Assembly (NCBI RefSeq): GCF_003994415.1 | Contig: NZ_CP034689.1 | Location: forward strand, 2,666,001-2,730,000 | From: Achromobacter spanius | GTDB lineage: Bacteria; Pseudomonadota; Gammaproteobacteria; Burkholderiales; Burkholderiaceae_B | Direction: 5' to 3' | DNA: 64,000 bases | Part shown: piece by piece, positions 50,604-59,771 of the stretch | How the letters are laid out: every line of letters begins with the position of its first letter | Numbering within the stretch: the first letter of the stretch is position 1 | Translations under genes and position numbers: made by a program | Notes under the pieces: model-generated | Databases searched by the model: none | What the model saw: the letters and a program-made list of their open reading frames with translations, nothing else | What the model was told of the DNA's origin: nothing

Positions 50604-52148
50604 ATGGCCAGATCCGTATTCCGCCTGGGCGGTATGTGGGCACTGCTACGCCGCTTGAACCGGGGCGACGGCACGCTGTCCGAACGTACCCTTTCCCTCA
50701 GCCCCGCGGTTTTCTCCCTGCATCGCTTCCTGGCGCGGATGCGCGGGCGCATCGTCACCGTGCGGCAATCCAGTATCGAAATCGCCTTGAACGCGGCGCG
50801 TACCCAATACCAGGCGGGGCGTTGCTCGGTCTTGGCGCAAGAGCAGGCGCGCGCGGCGGGTGCACTGGCCGACAGCGGCGCGCAGATTGCGGCCCTGTCC
50901 ACGTCCACGTCGACCCATGCGCGCCAGATTGCCGACGTGTCCGGCCAGAACCTGCACGCCGCCGAGCAGGCCTTGTCCGAACTGTCGGAGGTGAAGGCGC
51001 GGGTAGACCGGATGACCCGCGAGATGGCCGCCTTTACCGAAGTCGTGGGCCAGTTGACCCTGCGCGCGCGCTCGGTGGCCGACATCAGCAAGCTGATCAA
51101 GGATATTGCGCTGCAAACCCAGTTGCTGGCCTTGAACGCGGGCGTCGAGGCGGCCAGGGCAGGGGATGCGGGACGCGGTTTCGCGGTGGTGGCCAGTGAA
51201 GTGGGCCGTCTGGCCGAACGGGTCAATGCCGCCACCAATGATATCGGTCGGCATACCGTCGAAATGCTGGACCTGGTGGACACCACCCAGCGCCAGACCG
51301 GCACGCTGCGGGAAGACGTGGACGCTTCCGGCGCCGTGCTGGACCGCACCTGCACCGATTTCGAGCGCTTCGTGCGTGACTTCGGCAGCATGAACCTGCA
51401 GGTGAACGAGGTGGTGCAGGCCATCGGCGAGGTTGATGCCACCAACCACGGCATGAGCGAGGAGGTGGGGCGCATTGCCGCGTTGAGTGCCGACGTGCTG
51501 GAGCGCGTGGGCAGCATGTCGAATGAAATCGACCGTATCCGCCGCCAGACGGAAAGTGTGCAGGAAGTGCTGGCCGACGTGCGCACGGGCAAGACGGCGT
51601 TTGACCGGCTGTGCGAAACACTGGAGAGTTTTCAGGCCGCGGCGCAGCGTCTGCTGGACGACGCCCGCCGCCGGGGCGTGGATGTGTTCGACCGCCATTA
51701 CCAGCGCATTGCCGGCAGCGAACCGCCGCGCTACCACACGCGCTATGACCGGGCCATCGACGACGCCTTGACGCAGCTGCTGGACGGCGTGCTGGAGGCG
51801 GTGCCGGGAGGCATCTACACGCTGGTGGTCGACGCCCGGGGCTACGCGCCTGCCCACAACGGCTGCTTTTCGCACCCGCCCACGGGCGACCCCAAGGTGG
51901 ACATCGCGCGGTCGCGGCACAAACGGATTTTTGACGACCCCGTGGGCGCCCGGCTGGCCGCCAACACCGGCGCGATGCTCTTCCAGACCTATTCGCGCGA
52001 TACCGGCGAGATCATCAACGACATTTCGATTCCGCTGTATTTGGGGTCGGAACACTGGGGCGCGGTCCGCATCGGGCTGGACTACGTCAGCTTCCAGGCG
52101 GCCCTGGATGGCGCCGCGCCGGCCGCCATGCTGCGCAGCGCGGAATAG
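50604..52148 (+). CDS. Soluble MCP-type receptor with signalling domain first and sensor domain last
   Basis: 514 residues with no hydrophobic helix long enough to span the membrane. The signalling hairpin comes first, tip at ISKLIKDIALQTQLLALNAG and EAARAGDAGRGFAVVASEVG (about residues 153-200). A C-terminal domain (about 350-505) has RYHTRYDRAIDDALTQLLDG, YTLVVDARGYAPAHNG, SHPPTGDPKVDIARSRHKRI and the repeated small-ligand sensor pattern ending SEHWGAVRIGLDY. The layout is the reverse of ordinary MCPs. It sits between cheZ and flhB and probably senses a cytoplasmic or redox cue. The ligand is unknown. Confidence 0.88.
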   Translation: MARSVFRLGGMWALLRRLNRGDGTLSERTLSLSPAVFSLHRFLARMRGRIVTVRQSSIEIALNAARTQYQAGRCSVLAQEQARAAGALADSGAQIAALSTSTSTHARQIADVSGQNLHAAEQALSELSEVKARVDRMTREMAAFTEVVGQLTLRARSVADISKLIKDIALQTQLLALNAGVEAARAGDAGRGFAVVASEVGRLAERVNAATNDIGRHTVEMLDLVDTTQRQTGTLREDVDASGAVLDRTCTDFERFVRDFGSMNLQVNEVVQAIGEVDATNHGMSEEVGRIAALSADVLERVGSMSNEIDRIRRQTESVQEVLADVRTGKTAFDRLCETLESFQAAAQRLLDDARRRGVDVFDRHYQRIAGSEPPRYHTRYDRAIDDALTQLLDGVLEAVPGGIYTLVVDARGYAPAHNGCFSHPPTGDPKVDIARSRHKRIFDDPVGARLAANTGAMLFQTYSRDTGEIINDISIPLYLGSEHWGAVRIGLDYVSFQAALDGAAPAAMLRSAE

Positions 52149-52258
52149 CACCGCTTTCTTCCCGCTTCTTGGCTTATCGCCCAAGCCCGGGCGATCCTAG
52201 AATCTCGGCGGGCGGCTCGTAATCCGAAAATCCGCGAGCCGCAACAGAACCGCAGAGC

Positions 52259-53413
52259 ATGGCTGAAGAAAGCGACCTCGAGAAATCCGAAGCAGCCTCT
52301 CCCAGGCGCCTGGAAAAGGCGCGCGAGGAGGGGCAGATTGCGCGTTCCCGGGAACTGGGCACGTTCATGATGCTGGCCGCCGGTGTGGGCATGATCTGGG
52401 CCGGCGGCGGATCTTTGTATCAGGGCCTGAGCGGCGTGTTGCACAACGGCCTGGCGTTCGATCAGCGCATTGTGACGGACCCCGGCGTGATGGTTGAACA
52501 GGCGGTGATCGGCTTTGGCCACGTCTTGATGACGCTGCTGCCGGTGTTTGGCGTGCTGATGGTGGTGGCCGTGCTGTCCAGCGTGTTGCTGGGCGGCATC
52601 GTGATCTCCGGCAAGCCCCTGCAGGCCAATTTTTCAAAGCTGAGTCTGTTTGCCGGCCTGAAGCGGATGTTCTCCTCGCAGACGGTGGTGGAACTGATCA
52701 AGGCGCTGGCCAAGGCCCTGCTGGTGGGCGGCGTGGCCGTCTGGGTCATCTGGCGCTATCACGACGAGATGATGGGCCTGATGCACGTGGCGCCGTCCGC
52801 GGCGCTGATCAAGGCGCTGTCGCTGGTGGCGCTGTGCTGCGTCTTCATCGTGGCGTCCCTGCTGGTGATTGTGCTGTTGGATGTGCCCTGGCAGATCTGG
52901 AGCCATTTGAAGAAGCTGCGCATGTCCAAGGAAGACGTGCGCCAGGAACACAAGGAAAGCGAAGGCGATCCGCACGTGAAGGCGCGCATCCGCCAGCAGC
53001 AGCGCCAGGCCGCGCGCCGCCGCATGATGTCGGAAGTGCCGAATGCGGACGTCGTGGTGACCAACCCGACGCACTACGCGGTGGCGTTGAAGTATGACGA
53101 AGACAAGAGCAGCGCCCCGCGCGTGATCGCCAAGGGCACGGGCCTGATCGCGGCGAAGATCCGCGAACTGGCTGCCGAGAACCGCATTCCCACATTGGAA
53201 GCGCCGCCCCTGGCGCGCGCATTGCATCAACACGTCGAGCTGGGGCAAGAAATCCCGGCCGAGCTATATACCGCGGTGGCGGAAGTGCTGGCGTGGGTCT
53301 TCCAGCTGCGTTCGTGGCGTTCAGGATGGGGGGCCGAGCCGTCGGTCCCGACCAAACTGGCCGTGCCCGCGGCGCTGGACCCGCAGGCATCAACCGCAGC
53401 ACAAGGAGTTTAA
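52259..53413 (+). CDS. flhB: Flagellar type III secretion protein FlhB
   Basis: 384 residues. The N-terminus EESDLEKSEAASPRRLEKAR, four membrane helices and the self-cleavage motif NPTH (near residue 269, in VVVTNPTHYAVALKYDEDK) are all present. The conserved tail KGTGLIAAKIRELAAENRIP and LARALHQHVELGQEIP follow. It switches export specificity from hook to filament. It begins flhB-flhA-flhF, with flhA 3 bp after the stop. The 110-bp gap before it contains two short hairpins. Confidence 0.97.
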   Translation: MAEESDLEKSEAASPRRLEKAREEGQIARSRELGTFMMLAAGVGMIWAGGGSLYQGLSGVLHNGLAFDQRIVTDPGVMVEQAVIGFGHVLMTLLPVFGVLMVVAVLSSVLLGGIVISGKPLQANFSKLSLFAGLKRMFSSQTVVELIKALAKALLVGGVAVWVIWRYHDEMMGLMHVAPSAALIKALSLVALCCVFIVASLLVIVLLDVPWQIWSHLKKLRMSKEDVRQEHKESEGDPHVKARIRQQQRQAARRRMMSEVPNADVVVTNPTHYAVALKYDEDKSSAPRVIAKGTGLIAAKIRELAAENRIPTLEAPPLARALHQHVELGQEIPAELYTAVAEVLAWVFQLRSWRSGWGAEPSVPTKLAVPAALDPQASTAAQGV

Positions 53414-53416
53414 GGA

Positions 53417-55537
53417 ATGAGCGCTTTGCTCACCATGTTGAAGAGTAGCGGGGCCGGCCATGCGCGGCTTCTGGCAGGGCCGATCCTGATCGTGATGGTG
53501 CTGGGCATGATGGTGCTGCCCCTGCCCACGTTCCTGCTGGACCTGCTGTTCACCTTCAACATTGCGCTGTCCGTGATGATCCTGCTGGTGGCCATGTTCA
53601 CGCGCAAGCCGCTGGACTTCGCCGCCTTTCCGGCCGTGCTGCTGTTCGCGACCTTGCTGCGCCTGTCGTTGAACGTGGCGTCCACGCGGGTCGTGCTGCT
53701 GAACGGCCACACCGGCCCCGACGCGGCGGGCAAGGTGATCGAGGCGTTCGGCCACTTCCTGGTGGGCGGCAACTTCGCGGTCGGGATCATCGTGTTCGTG
53801 ATCCTGACCATCATCAACTTCATCGTGATCACCAAGGGTGCGGGTCGTATCGCCGAAGTGGGCGCGCGTTTCACCCTGGACGCGATGCCCGGCAAGCAGA
53901 TGGCGATCGACGCCGACCTGAACGCCGGCCTGATCGGCGAAGACGAAGCGCGCAAGCGCCGCGCCGAAGTCTCGCAGGAATCGGACTTCTTCGGCTCGAT
54001 GGACGGCGCCAGCAAGTTCGTGCGCGGCGATGCCATCGCCGGCCTGTTGATCATGGTGATCAACGTGATTGGAGGCCTGATCGTGGGCGTGGCCCAGCAC
54101 GATATGTCGATGGCCGAGTCGGGCCGCGTCTACACGCTGCTGACCATCGGCGACGGCCTGGTTGCGCAAATCCCGGCGCTGGTGATCTCGACGGCCGCCG
54201 GCGTGGTGGTGTCGCGCGTGTCCACCGACCAGGACGTTGGCCAGCAGATCATGAGCCAGCTGTTCTCGAACCCGGCCGTGCTGTTCCTGACGGCGGGCAT
54301 CATCGGCATCATGGGCCTGATTCCCAACATGCCGCACGTGGCTTTCCTGACGCTGGCCGGTGCGCTGGGCTGGGGCGGCTGGATGCTGCACAAGCGCCGC
54401 CTGGCCGCCGCGCAAGCCGCCGAAGAGGTGCCGCCGCAAGCGATCACGCAGGCGCAGGCCGCCGCCGCCGAGGCCAGTTGGGACGACGTGTCCATGGTGG
54501 ATCAGTTGGGGCTGGAAGTGGGCTACCGGCTGATTCCGCTGGTGGACCACGCCCAGAACGGCGAACTGCTGCACCGCATTCGCAGCCTGCGCAAGAAGTT
54601 CGCGCAGGACGTGGGCTTCCTGCCGCCGGTGGTGCACATTCGCGACAACCTGGAACTGAAGCCGAACGATTACCGCATCCTGCTGTCGGGTGTTGAAGTG
54701 GGGCAGGGCGTGGCGATGCCGGGCCAATGGCTGGCCATTGACCCGGGCGGCGTCACGGTACAGATCAAGGGCACGCCCACCACCGACCCCGCATTCGGCT
54801 TGCCCGCGCTGTGGATCGATGGGGGCTTGCGCGATCAGGCCCAAGTGGCGGGCTATACGGTGGTGGACGCGGGCACGGTGGTGGCCACGCACTTGAACCA
54901 TCTGATGCACCGCCACGGTTCGAACCTGTTGGGCCGCCAGGAAGTGCAGCAGTTGCTGGACCGCATTGGCCGCGACGCGCCCAAGCTGGTGGAAGACCTG
55001 GTGCCCAAGACGCTGTCGCTGACCGCTTTGCAGAAGGTGCTGCAAGGCCTGCTGTCGGAAGAAGTGCCGATCCGCGACATGCGCACCATTATCGATACGC
55101 TGTCCGAGCACGGCCCGCGCCTGGCGGCGCAGGCGGCGGGCACCGGCGGTCAGCCCGACATCAACGAGCTGATCATGCTGGTCCGCCGTTCGCTGGGCCG
55201 GGCTATCACGCAGCAATGGTTCCCGGGCGAGGGCGAACTGCGGGTGATTGGGCTGGACGTCAAGCTGGAGCGGGTGCTGTCACAGGCGATGACCACCAGT
55301 GGCGGCCTGGAGCCGGGTCTGGCCGATACCTTGCTGCGCGAAACGCAAGCCGCCGTCGAACGCCAGGAATCGCAGGGCAATGCGCCGGTGCTGCTGGTGT
55401 CGCCGATCTTGCGCGCGCCGCTGTCGCGCTTCTTGCGACACCATCTGCCGCAGTTGGGCGTGTTGTCGAATACGGAAATACCCGATGAGCGCATGGTCCG
55501 CGTGACCGCGCTGATCGGCGGGAGCAACGGGCAATGA
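53417..55537 (+). CDS. flhA: Flagellar export gate protein FlhA
   Basis: 706 residues, normal length. About eight membrane helices occupy the first 330 residues, with the FHIPEP signatures LRLSLNVASTRVVLL, FIVITKGAGRIAEVGARF, DAMPGKQMAIDADLNAGLI and DFFGSMDGASKFVRGDAIA. The cytoplasmic domain has VGYRLIPLVD and PVLLVSPILRAPLSRFLR. It forms the nonameric export gate. The gene overlaps flhF by 4 bp (ATGA). Confidence 0.98.
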   Translation: MSALLTMLKSSGAGHARLLAGPILIVMVLGMMVLPLPTFLLDLLFTFNIALSVMILLVAMFTRKPLDFAAFPAVLLFATLLRLSLNVASTRVVLLNGHTGPDAAGKVIEAFGHFLVGGNFAVGIIVFVILTIINFIVITKGAGRIAEVGARFTLDAMPGKQMAIDADLNAGLIGEDEARKRRAEVSQESDFFGSMDGASKFVRGDAIAGLLIMVINVIGGLIVGVAQHDMSMAESGRVYTLLTIGDGLVAQIPALVISTAAGVVVSRVSTDQDVGQQIMSQLFSNPAVLFLTAGIIGIMGLIPNMPHVAFLTLAGALGWGGWMLHKRRLAAAQAAEEVPPQAITQAQAAAAEASWDDVSMVDQLGLEVGYRLIPLVDHAQNGELLHRIRSLRKKFAQDVGFLPPVVHIRDNLELKPNDYRILLSGVEVGQGVAMPGQWLAIDPGGVTVQIKGTPTTDPAFGLPALWIDGGLRDQAQVAGYTVVDAGTVVATHLNHLMHRHGSNLLGRQEVQQLLDRIGRDAPKLVEDLVPKTLSLTALQKVLQGLLSEEVPIRDMRTIIDTLSEHGPRLAAQAAGTGGQPDINELIMLVRRSLGRAITQQWFPGEGELRVIGLDVKLERVLSQAMTTSGGLEPGLADTLLRETQAAVERQESQGNAPVLLVSPILRAPLSRFLRHHLPQLGVLSNTEIPDERMVRVTALIGGSNGQ

Positions 55538-58536
55538 AGATAAGCCGCTTTTTCGGGGCGAACAGCCGTGAAGTGATGCGCCAGGTGCGCCAGGTGCTGG
55601 GGCCGGATGCGTTGATCGTGTCGAACCGCAGCGTCGATGGCGGGGTGGAAGTGCTGGCCACGGTGGACGGCGCGTTCGAGGATGCGGCGTCGGAAGCGCC
55701 GCCGCGCGAGGCGTCGGGGTACGCTGCGCCGGCCGGGGAGGTGCGTCAACCCGCGCCCGCGCCCGCGCCCGCGGCCATGCCGCAGCCGATGCCGTCGGCC
55801 ATGCCGCAGCCCACGCATGCCGCCATGCCGCCGCCGAGGCCGCAGACCGGCTACTCGACGCCGTCGCCTGCGCAGGCGCCGATGCCGCAGACCAACTTCT
55901 CAACGCCGTCGCGCTCCATCGCTGCGTACCAGTCGGCCTTTGCCTCGTCCGCGATGCCGGAAATGGATGCGATGCCGGCGTCGAACGGCGTCGATGCACC
56001 TCAATCCGCCATACCCCATCCCACAGCGCTTGCGCCTGCGTCGCTACACCCGTCGCCCGCGCAGCAGGTGCCCATGCCGCATCCTGCCCCCGCGCCAGCT
56101 GCTGCCCCATCCATCGCCGTGCAGCCCGCTGTGCCGCTGACTGGCGCGGCGACCCGTGTCGAACTGCCAGCCTTGCCGCCCGCCCGGCCGGCGACGCCTG
56201 CGACGGCGCCCGGCTATGTGCCGGCTGCGTCCGCACCTGCGACGGCGCCCGGCTATGTGCCTGCTGCGTCCACGCCTGCCGCGGCGCCTGCCTATGTGCC
56301 GCGTGCGTCCGCAACGGCGGCGACGCCCGCCTACGCGCCCGCGGCCGCGCCGTCGATGGCCCGGATGCCCGACGCGCCCTTGCGCCAGGCGCCACCCATG
56401 GCGCCACCGTCGCTGCCGGCAAACACCACGACCGGTTTGGAGGACGCCATCAGCGCCTTGCGTGGCGCGCTGGAAACTCGCATGGATGGCCTGTTGTGGG
56501 GCGGCCGGCAGGGCGCGGGCCGCGAGCCCGCCGCCGCCGCGCTGTTCCGCAGTCTGCTTGACGCCGGTTTCAGCACGAAGCTGGTGCGCACGCTGGTCGA
56601 CCGCCTGCCGCAAGGCCTGTCGGCCGACGCCGCCCAAGCCTGGGCACGCAATGAGCTGGTCACGCACCTGCCCGTGGTCGCTTCCGAAGACGAATTCCTG
56701 GTCGGCGGCGTCTATGCCCTGGTCGGCCCCACCGGCGTGGGCAAGACCACCACCCTGGCCAAGCTTGCCGCCCGTTGCGTGGCGCGCGAAGGCCGTGAAC
56801 AGGTTGCAATGCTGACGACCGACTTGTTCCGGATCGGCGCGCTTGAACAGTTGCAGATCTACGGCCGCCTGATGGGCGTGCCCGCGCATTCGGTGCGCGA
56901 CGCGGGCGAGCTGCGCCGCATTCTTGCCGAGCTCGGCAACCGCAAGATCGTGCTGATCGACACCACCGGCATCAGCCAGCGCGACCGCCTGGTGGCGGAA
57001 CAGGCCACGATGCTGTGCAACGCGGGCAAGCCGGTGCGCCGGCTGCTGGTGCTGAATGCCGCCAGCCAGGGCGATACCCTGGATGAAGTGGCGCACGCCT
57101 ACCGCAATGGGGTGGGCGAGGACGTGGCCGGTTGCATCATCACCAAGCTGGACGAAGCCACGCGCCTGGGCGCGGCGCTGGACACGGCGATCCGCCATCG
57201 CTTGCCGATTCACTATATGTCGGTGGGCCAGAAGGTGCCTGAACACATGGACCTGGCGCGCGCCGACGTACTGATCGACCGCGCCTTCCAGATGGTTCAA
57301 CGCGCGCGTGCCTTGTATACGCCCAGCGAAGCGGATCTGGCATCCCTGATGCCGGCCGCGCGCGAGGCGGACGCGGTTGACCCCGCGCGCCGCAGGCAAT
57401 TGCTGGCGTCGGCGATCCTGCGTCCGCAGGGTGGCTCCGCATCGGTGGCGGCGGCGCAAAACCTGGATGACACGATCGGCTTGCTGGATAGCGACCCGGC
57501 TTGTGTGCAGGCGCGTGCGTCCTGGCGTGAATATGTGGGCGATGGCGCGGGCGCCAGCCTGGCGGCATTGGCTGACGAGCCCTTGGCGATGGTGCGGCGT
57601 GAATTCTCATCCGTCTGCAACCGGCACCTGTTGGCCATGCACGGCAAGACCAGCATGAAAGGCGAGGCCTTGCCGGGTGGCGTCTTGATGGGGTCCTTGT
57701 TGATGAGCGATCGCGGCGTAGCCTTGGCGGCGCCGGCGCAGCAGTTGGCGCTGGCTCACGGCATGCTGACGTCGTTCGCGCCCGCGGCGCCCGGCCTGGC
57801 GGATGCCGGCCCGGCGTTGGAGGCGCGCGTGCGCTGGTTGGGCGAACAGTTACCGCGCCTGCCGCTGGTGCATCTGCTGGAAGCCGGCACGTCGGCGTTG
57901 TGGCAGTCGCTAAGCGAGCAGGGCGCGTCATGGGTGGCGCGCTGTCCGGGCGGCATGCGCGTGGTGCAGGACGAATGCCCAACCAATTTGAATGCCGTCG
58001 GCAAGAGCGTGGGCTACTTGCCGGTGGGCCAGCCGGGGGATATGCCAGGGTTGGTCAGCGAGCAGGACGGCAAGCCCGTGCCGCTGGCGCTGTGGGCGTC
58101 GGGAACGGAGATCGCGTTGCCGGGCCGGGGCGAGAATGCGGCGTTCCGCCTGGTGTGCGCGCGGTTGATCGACACGGCAAGCGGGGAAGTGGCGGGCCAG
58201 TTGTTTGGCGTGACGAACCTGTCGGCGTCTCAAGCCGACGCGGCGACGGTGGCGCGGTGGCTGGTGTTGCAGGACGAAGCCAAGGCCGGTTTCCGTTATA
58301 TGGCGAGCGCCTGGCAGGCATTGCCGGCGGTTGATGGTTCGCATACGTTGGCCAGGCAGTCGCTGATGGCGGGCCAACTGGGCGCCGCGTGCTGGCAGAT
58401 GGCGCATTCCGCGTCTGCCGAGGTGGCGCGGGGGCCGTTGTCGGGAATTATGGGGTCAGAGAGAAAGCTATCGGGGAAGTTGCTGCCGGTGGCGATATTG
58501 AAGATGTTCGCGATGTTGGAGATGGCGGCGGGGTGA
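55534..58536 (+). CDS. flhF: FlhF signal-recognition-type GTPase, greatly extended
   Basis: 1000 residues, roughly twice the common FlhF length (about 400-500). The B domain (MKISRFFGANSREVMRQVRQ, VLGPDALIVSNRSV) is normal. A Pro/Ala linker of about 240 residues follows, with 13-residue repeats around APGYVPAAS. The NG GTPase domain (about 310-590) has the P-loop VGPTGVGKTTTLAKL near 397, TTDLFRIGALEQL, LIDTTG and ITKLDEATRLG. The last 410 residues (WREYVGDGAG..., VRWLGEQLPRLPLVHL, EQGASWVARCPGGMRVVQDE, AFRLVCARLIDTASGE) are not recognisable as a known domain. FlhF helps place flagella. No flhG/fleN follows; a repeat element does. Confidence 0.93.
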   Translation: MKISRFFGANSREVMRQVRQVLGPDALIVSNRSVDGGVEVLATVDGAFEDAASEAPPREASGYAAPAGEVRQPAPAPAPAAMPQPMPSAMPQPTHAAMPPPRPQTGYSTPSPAQAPMPQTNFSTPSRSIAAYQSAFASSAMPEMDAMPASNGVDAPQSAIPHPTALAPASLHPSPAQQVPMPHPAPAPAAAPSIAVQPAVPLTGAATRVELPALPPARPATPATAPGYVPAASAPATAPGYVPAASTPAAAPAYVPRASATAATPAYAPAAAPSMARMPDAPLRQAPPMAPPSLPANTTTGLEDAISALRGALETRMDGLLWGGRQGAGREPAAAALFRSLLDAGFSTKLVRTLVDRLPQGLSADAAQAWARNELVTHLPVVASEDEFLVGGVYALVGPTGVGKTTTLAKLAARCVAREGREQVAMLTTDLFRIGALEQLQIYGRLMGVPAHSVRDAGELRRILAELGNRKIVLIDTTGISQRDRLVAEQATMLCNAGKPVRRLLVLNAASQGDTLDEVAHAYRNGVGEDVAGCIITKLDEATRLGAALDTAIRHRLPIHYMSVGQKVPEHMDLARADVLIDRAFQMVQRARALYTPSEADLASLMPAAREADAVDPARRRQLLASAILRPQGGSASVAAAQNLDDTIGLLDSDPACVQARASWREYVGDGAGASLAALADEPLAMVRREFSSVCNRHLLAMHGKTSMKGEALPGGVLMGSLLMSDRGVALAAPAQQLALAHGMLTSFAPAAPGLADAGPALEARVRWLGEQLPRLPLVHLLEAGTSALWQSLSEQGASWVARCPGGMRVVQDECPTNLNAVGKSVGYLPVGQPGDMPGLVSEQDGKPVPLALWASGTEIALPGRGENAAFRLVCARLIDTASGEVAGQLFGVTNLSASQADAATVARWLVLQDEAKAGFRYMASAWQALPAVDGSHTLARQSLMAGQLGAACWQMAHSASAEVARGPLSGIMGSERKLSGKLLPVAILKMFAMLEMAAG
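56197..56340 (+). repeat. 39-nt in-frame tandem repeat inside flhF
   Basis: Three and a half units coding P-A-(T/A)-A-P-(G/A)-Y-V-P-(A/R)-A-S-(A/T), starting at FlhF residue 222. The first two units are nearly identical, which suggests recent duplication and possible length variation between strains. Confidence 0.85.
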
Positions 58537-58574
58537 TGTAGCCATCCGGCGGGGTCTGGATTTTGGGTGGCGGC

Positions 58575-58640
58575 TGATGGGTTTCGCGCGTTGTGCGCTG
58601 ATGCTTTTTTGGCGGGCGTGCCGCGCTCCACCCATCCTAC
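58575..58640. repeat. REP-like half unit, copy E
   Basis: One hairpin of the family: GATGGGTTTCGCGCG at the left and CGCGCTCCACCCATCCTAC at the right. It lies about 40 bp after the flhF stop codon. With copy F it fills the 305-bp gap 58537-58841, which holds no gene. Confidence 0.85.
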
Positions 58641-58658
58641 GGATGTGCGGTGGTGCTT

Positions 58659-58822
58659 GTAGGATGGGTGCAGCGCGTGGGGGTCGTGGCAAGATCGCTG
58701 GGGCTGCATCGCGCGGAACCCATCTTGCGGTGAGGCCGTGCATATCCAGCCGCTGCTGATGGGTTTCGCGCGTTGGGCGCTGGTGCTTTTTTGGTGGGCG
58801 TGCCGCGCTCCACCCATCCTAC
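58659..58822. repeat. REP-like palindromic repeat, copy F
   Basis: 164 bp, full two-hairpin unit bounded by GTAGGATGGGTGCAGCGCG and CGCGCTCCACCCATCCTAC. It lies between the convergent flhF and flgN genes, the same convergent setting as copies A and B, and could act as a shared transcription stop. Confidence 0.87.
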
Positions 58823-58841
58823 GGACCTATTTCGTGCGGAA

Positions 58842-59324
58842 TTATCCGGCGACGATGGGTTTGCGGCTGGGGGCGCCTCGGGCGCCGCGGCCGTAGGCGT
58901 CGTACGTGACGTTGCCCTTGGCGCCGTTGATGTCGCGCAGCGCGTCCAGCGATTGCTGGGTGTAGCGCAGGTGGACGTCGATCAGGGCGCCGTTGCGCAT
59001 ATTGATTTCATTGGCCGACGCCGACTTGCTCAGCAGCGCTTGCCAGACCCCTGACAACTGCGGGTGCAGCACCGCGGCCTGCTCGGTGCCGGTGTGGCCG
59101 GCGGGCAGGCCGATTTCGGCCAGCAGGCCGTCGCGCGTGTCGCTCAGATCCACCAATTGCTGCGCCACCCGGCCCTTGCGTTCCGTGATGGTCTGCAGCG
59201 CGCCCACATTGCCCGGCCCGACCAACACCTCGGTCTCTTCTTCCAGAATCGCCGAAAACTCGGTAATCAGGGCGTCTTCCTGACGCATGCAGGACTGGAG
59301 GGCGTCGACGGGGTTCATGGTCAT
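58842..59324 (-). CDS. flgN: Flagellar export chaperone FlgN
   Basis: 160 residues from ATG 59324 (a second ATG two codons on is possible). Mostly helical, with the FlgN pattern: CMRQEDALITEFSAILEEET, LQTITERKGRVAQQLVDLSD, and ANEINMRNGALIDVHLRYTQ. The C-terminal basic tail is short. It chaperones the hook-filament junction proteins FlgK and FlgL. It follows flgM by 26 bp. Confidence 0.93.
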   Translation of the reverse strand: MTMNPVDALQSCMRQEDALITEFSAILEEETEVLVGPGNVGALQTITERKGRVAQQLVDLSDTRDGLLAEIGLPAGHTGTEQAAVLHPQLSGVWQALLSKSASANEINMRNGALIDVHLRYTQQSLDALRDINGAKGNVTYDAYGRGARGAPSRKPIVAG

Positions 59325-59350
59325 GCTTCTGATCAGGCGTTGAACAAGGA

Positions 59351-59644
59351 TTACTTCAACAGATCGCGCGCGCTGGCGATCAGGCTGTCGGCAATGCGGC
59401 CGGTGTCGATCTTCAATTGGCCAGAGGCAATCGCGGCGCGAATGGCGGCCACGCGCTCGACGTTGATGTCGTTCGAGCCGTCTTGCAGGGCCAGCATCTT
59501 GCGCGACGCCGAGCTCAACGCCACTTGCGAGCTGCTTGAGCCCGTGGCGTTGCTGGCGCCGTAGGCCTGCGCAACCGCGGAATCCGGGCGCTGGCTGACG
59601 GCGTCGGCCGAAATGGGCCGGTTGGAGGTCGAATTGATTTTCAA
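59351..59644 (-). CDS. flgM: Anti-sigma-28 factor FlgM
   Basis: 97 residues. No ATG precedes the conserved N-terminus MKINSTSNRPI; the start is a TTG at 59644 with a well-placed GGAGA ribosome site. The C-terminal sigma-binding part is typical: VALSSASRKMLALQDG, NDINVERVAAIRAAIASGQL, IDTGRIADSLIASARDLLK. It inhibits FliA until it is exported through the finished hook. A sigma-28-like promoter lies directly upstream, as in enteric bacteria. Confidence 0.95.
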   Translation of the reverse strand: MKINSTSNRPISADAVSQRPDSAVAQAYGASNATGSSSSQVALSSASRKMLALQDGSNDINVERVAAIRAAIASGQLKIDTGRIADSLIASARDLLK

Positions 59645-59703
59645 GGTTTTCTCCGCAGGGCGTTCTGGGTCGGTTTGCGACGGATCCGCCTACTTATGTC
59701 TGA

Positions 59704-59730
59704 GTAACGACAGGGGCGGATGGAACTTTA
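59704..59730 (-). promoter_or_regulatory. Sigma-28-like promoter of flgM-flgN
   Basis: On the minus strand: TAAAGTTC, 11 bases, GTCGTTAC; i.e. TAAA-N15-GTCGTTAC. The -35 matches seven of eight bases of TAAAGTTT and the spacing is exact; the -10 is weaker. It lies 60 bp upstream of the flgM start, between flgA and flgM. Confidence 0.62.
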
Positions 59731-59771
59731 GGGCAGCTTGCCCGCCGCCGCAACGCGATTTGTAACAGAGC

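Noticed and set aside
53390..55216. 608-residue minus-strand frame opposite flhA
   Set aside because: Antisense of a certain gene with His/Gln/Arg-rich composition.
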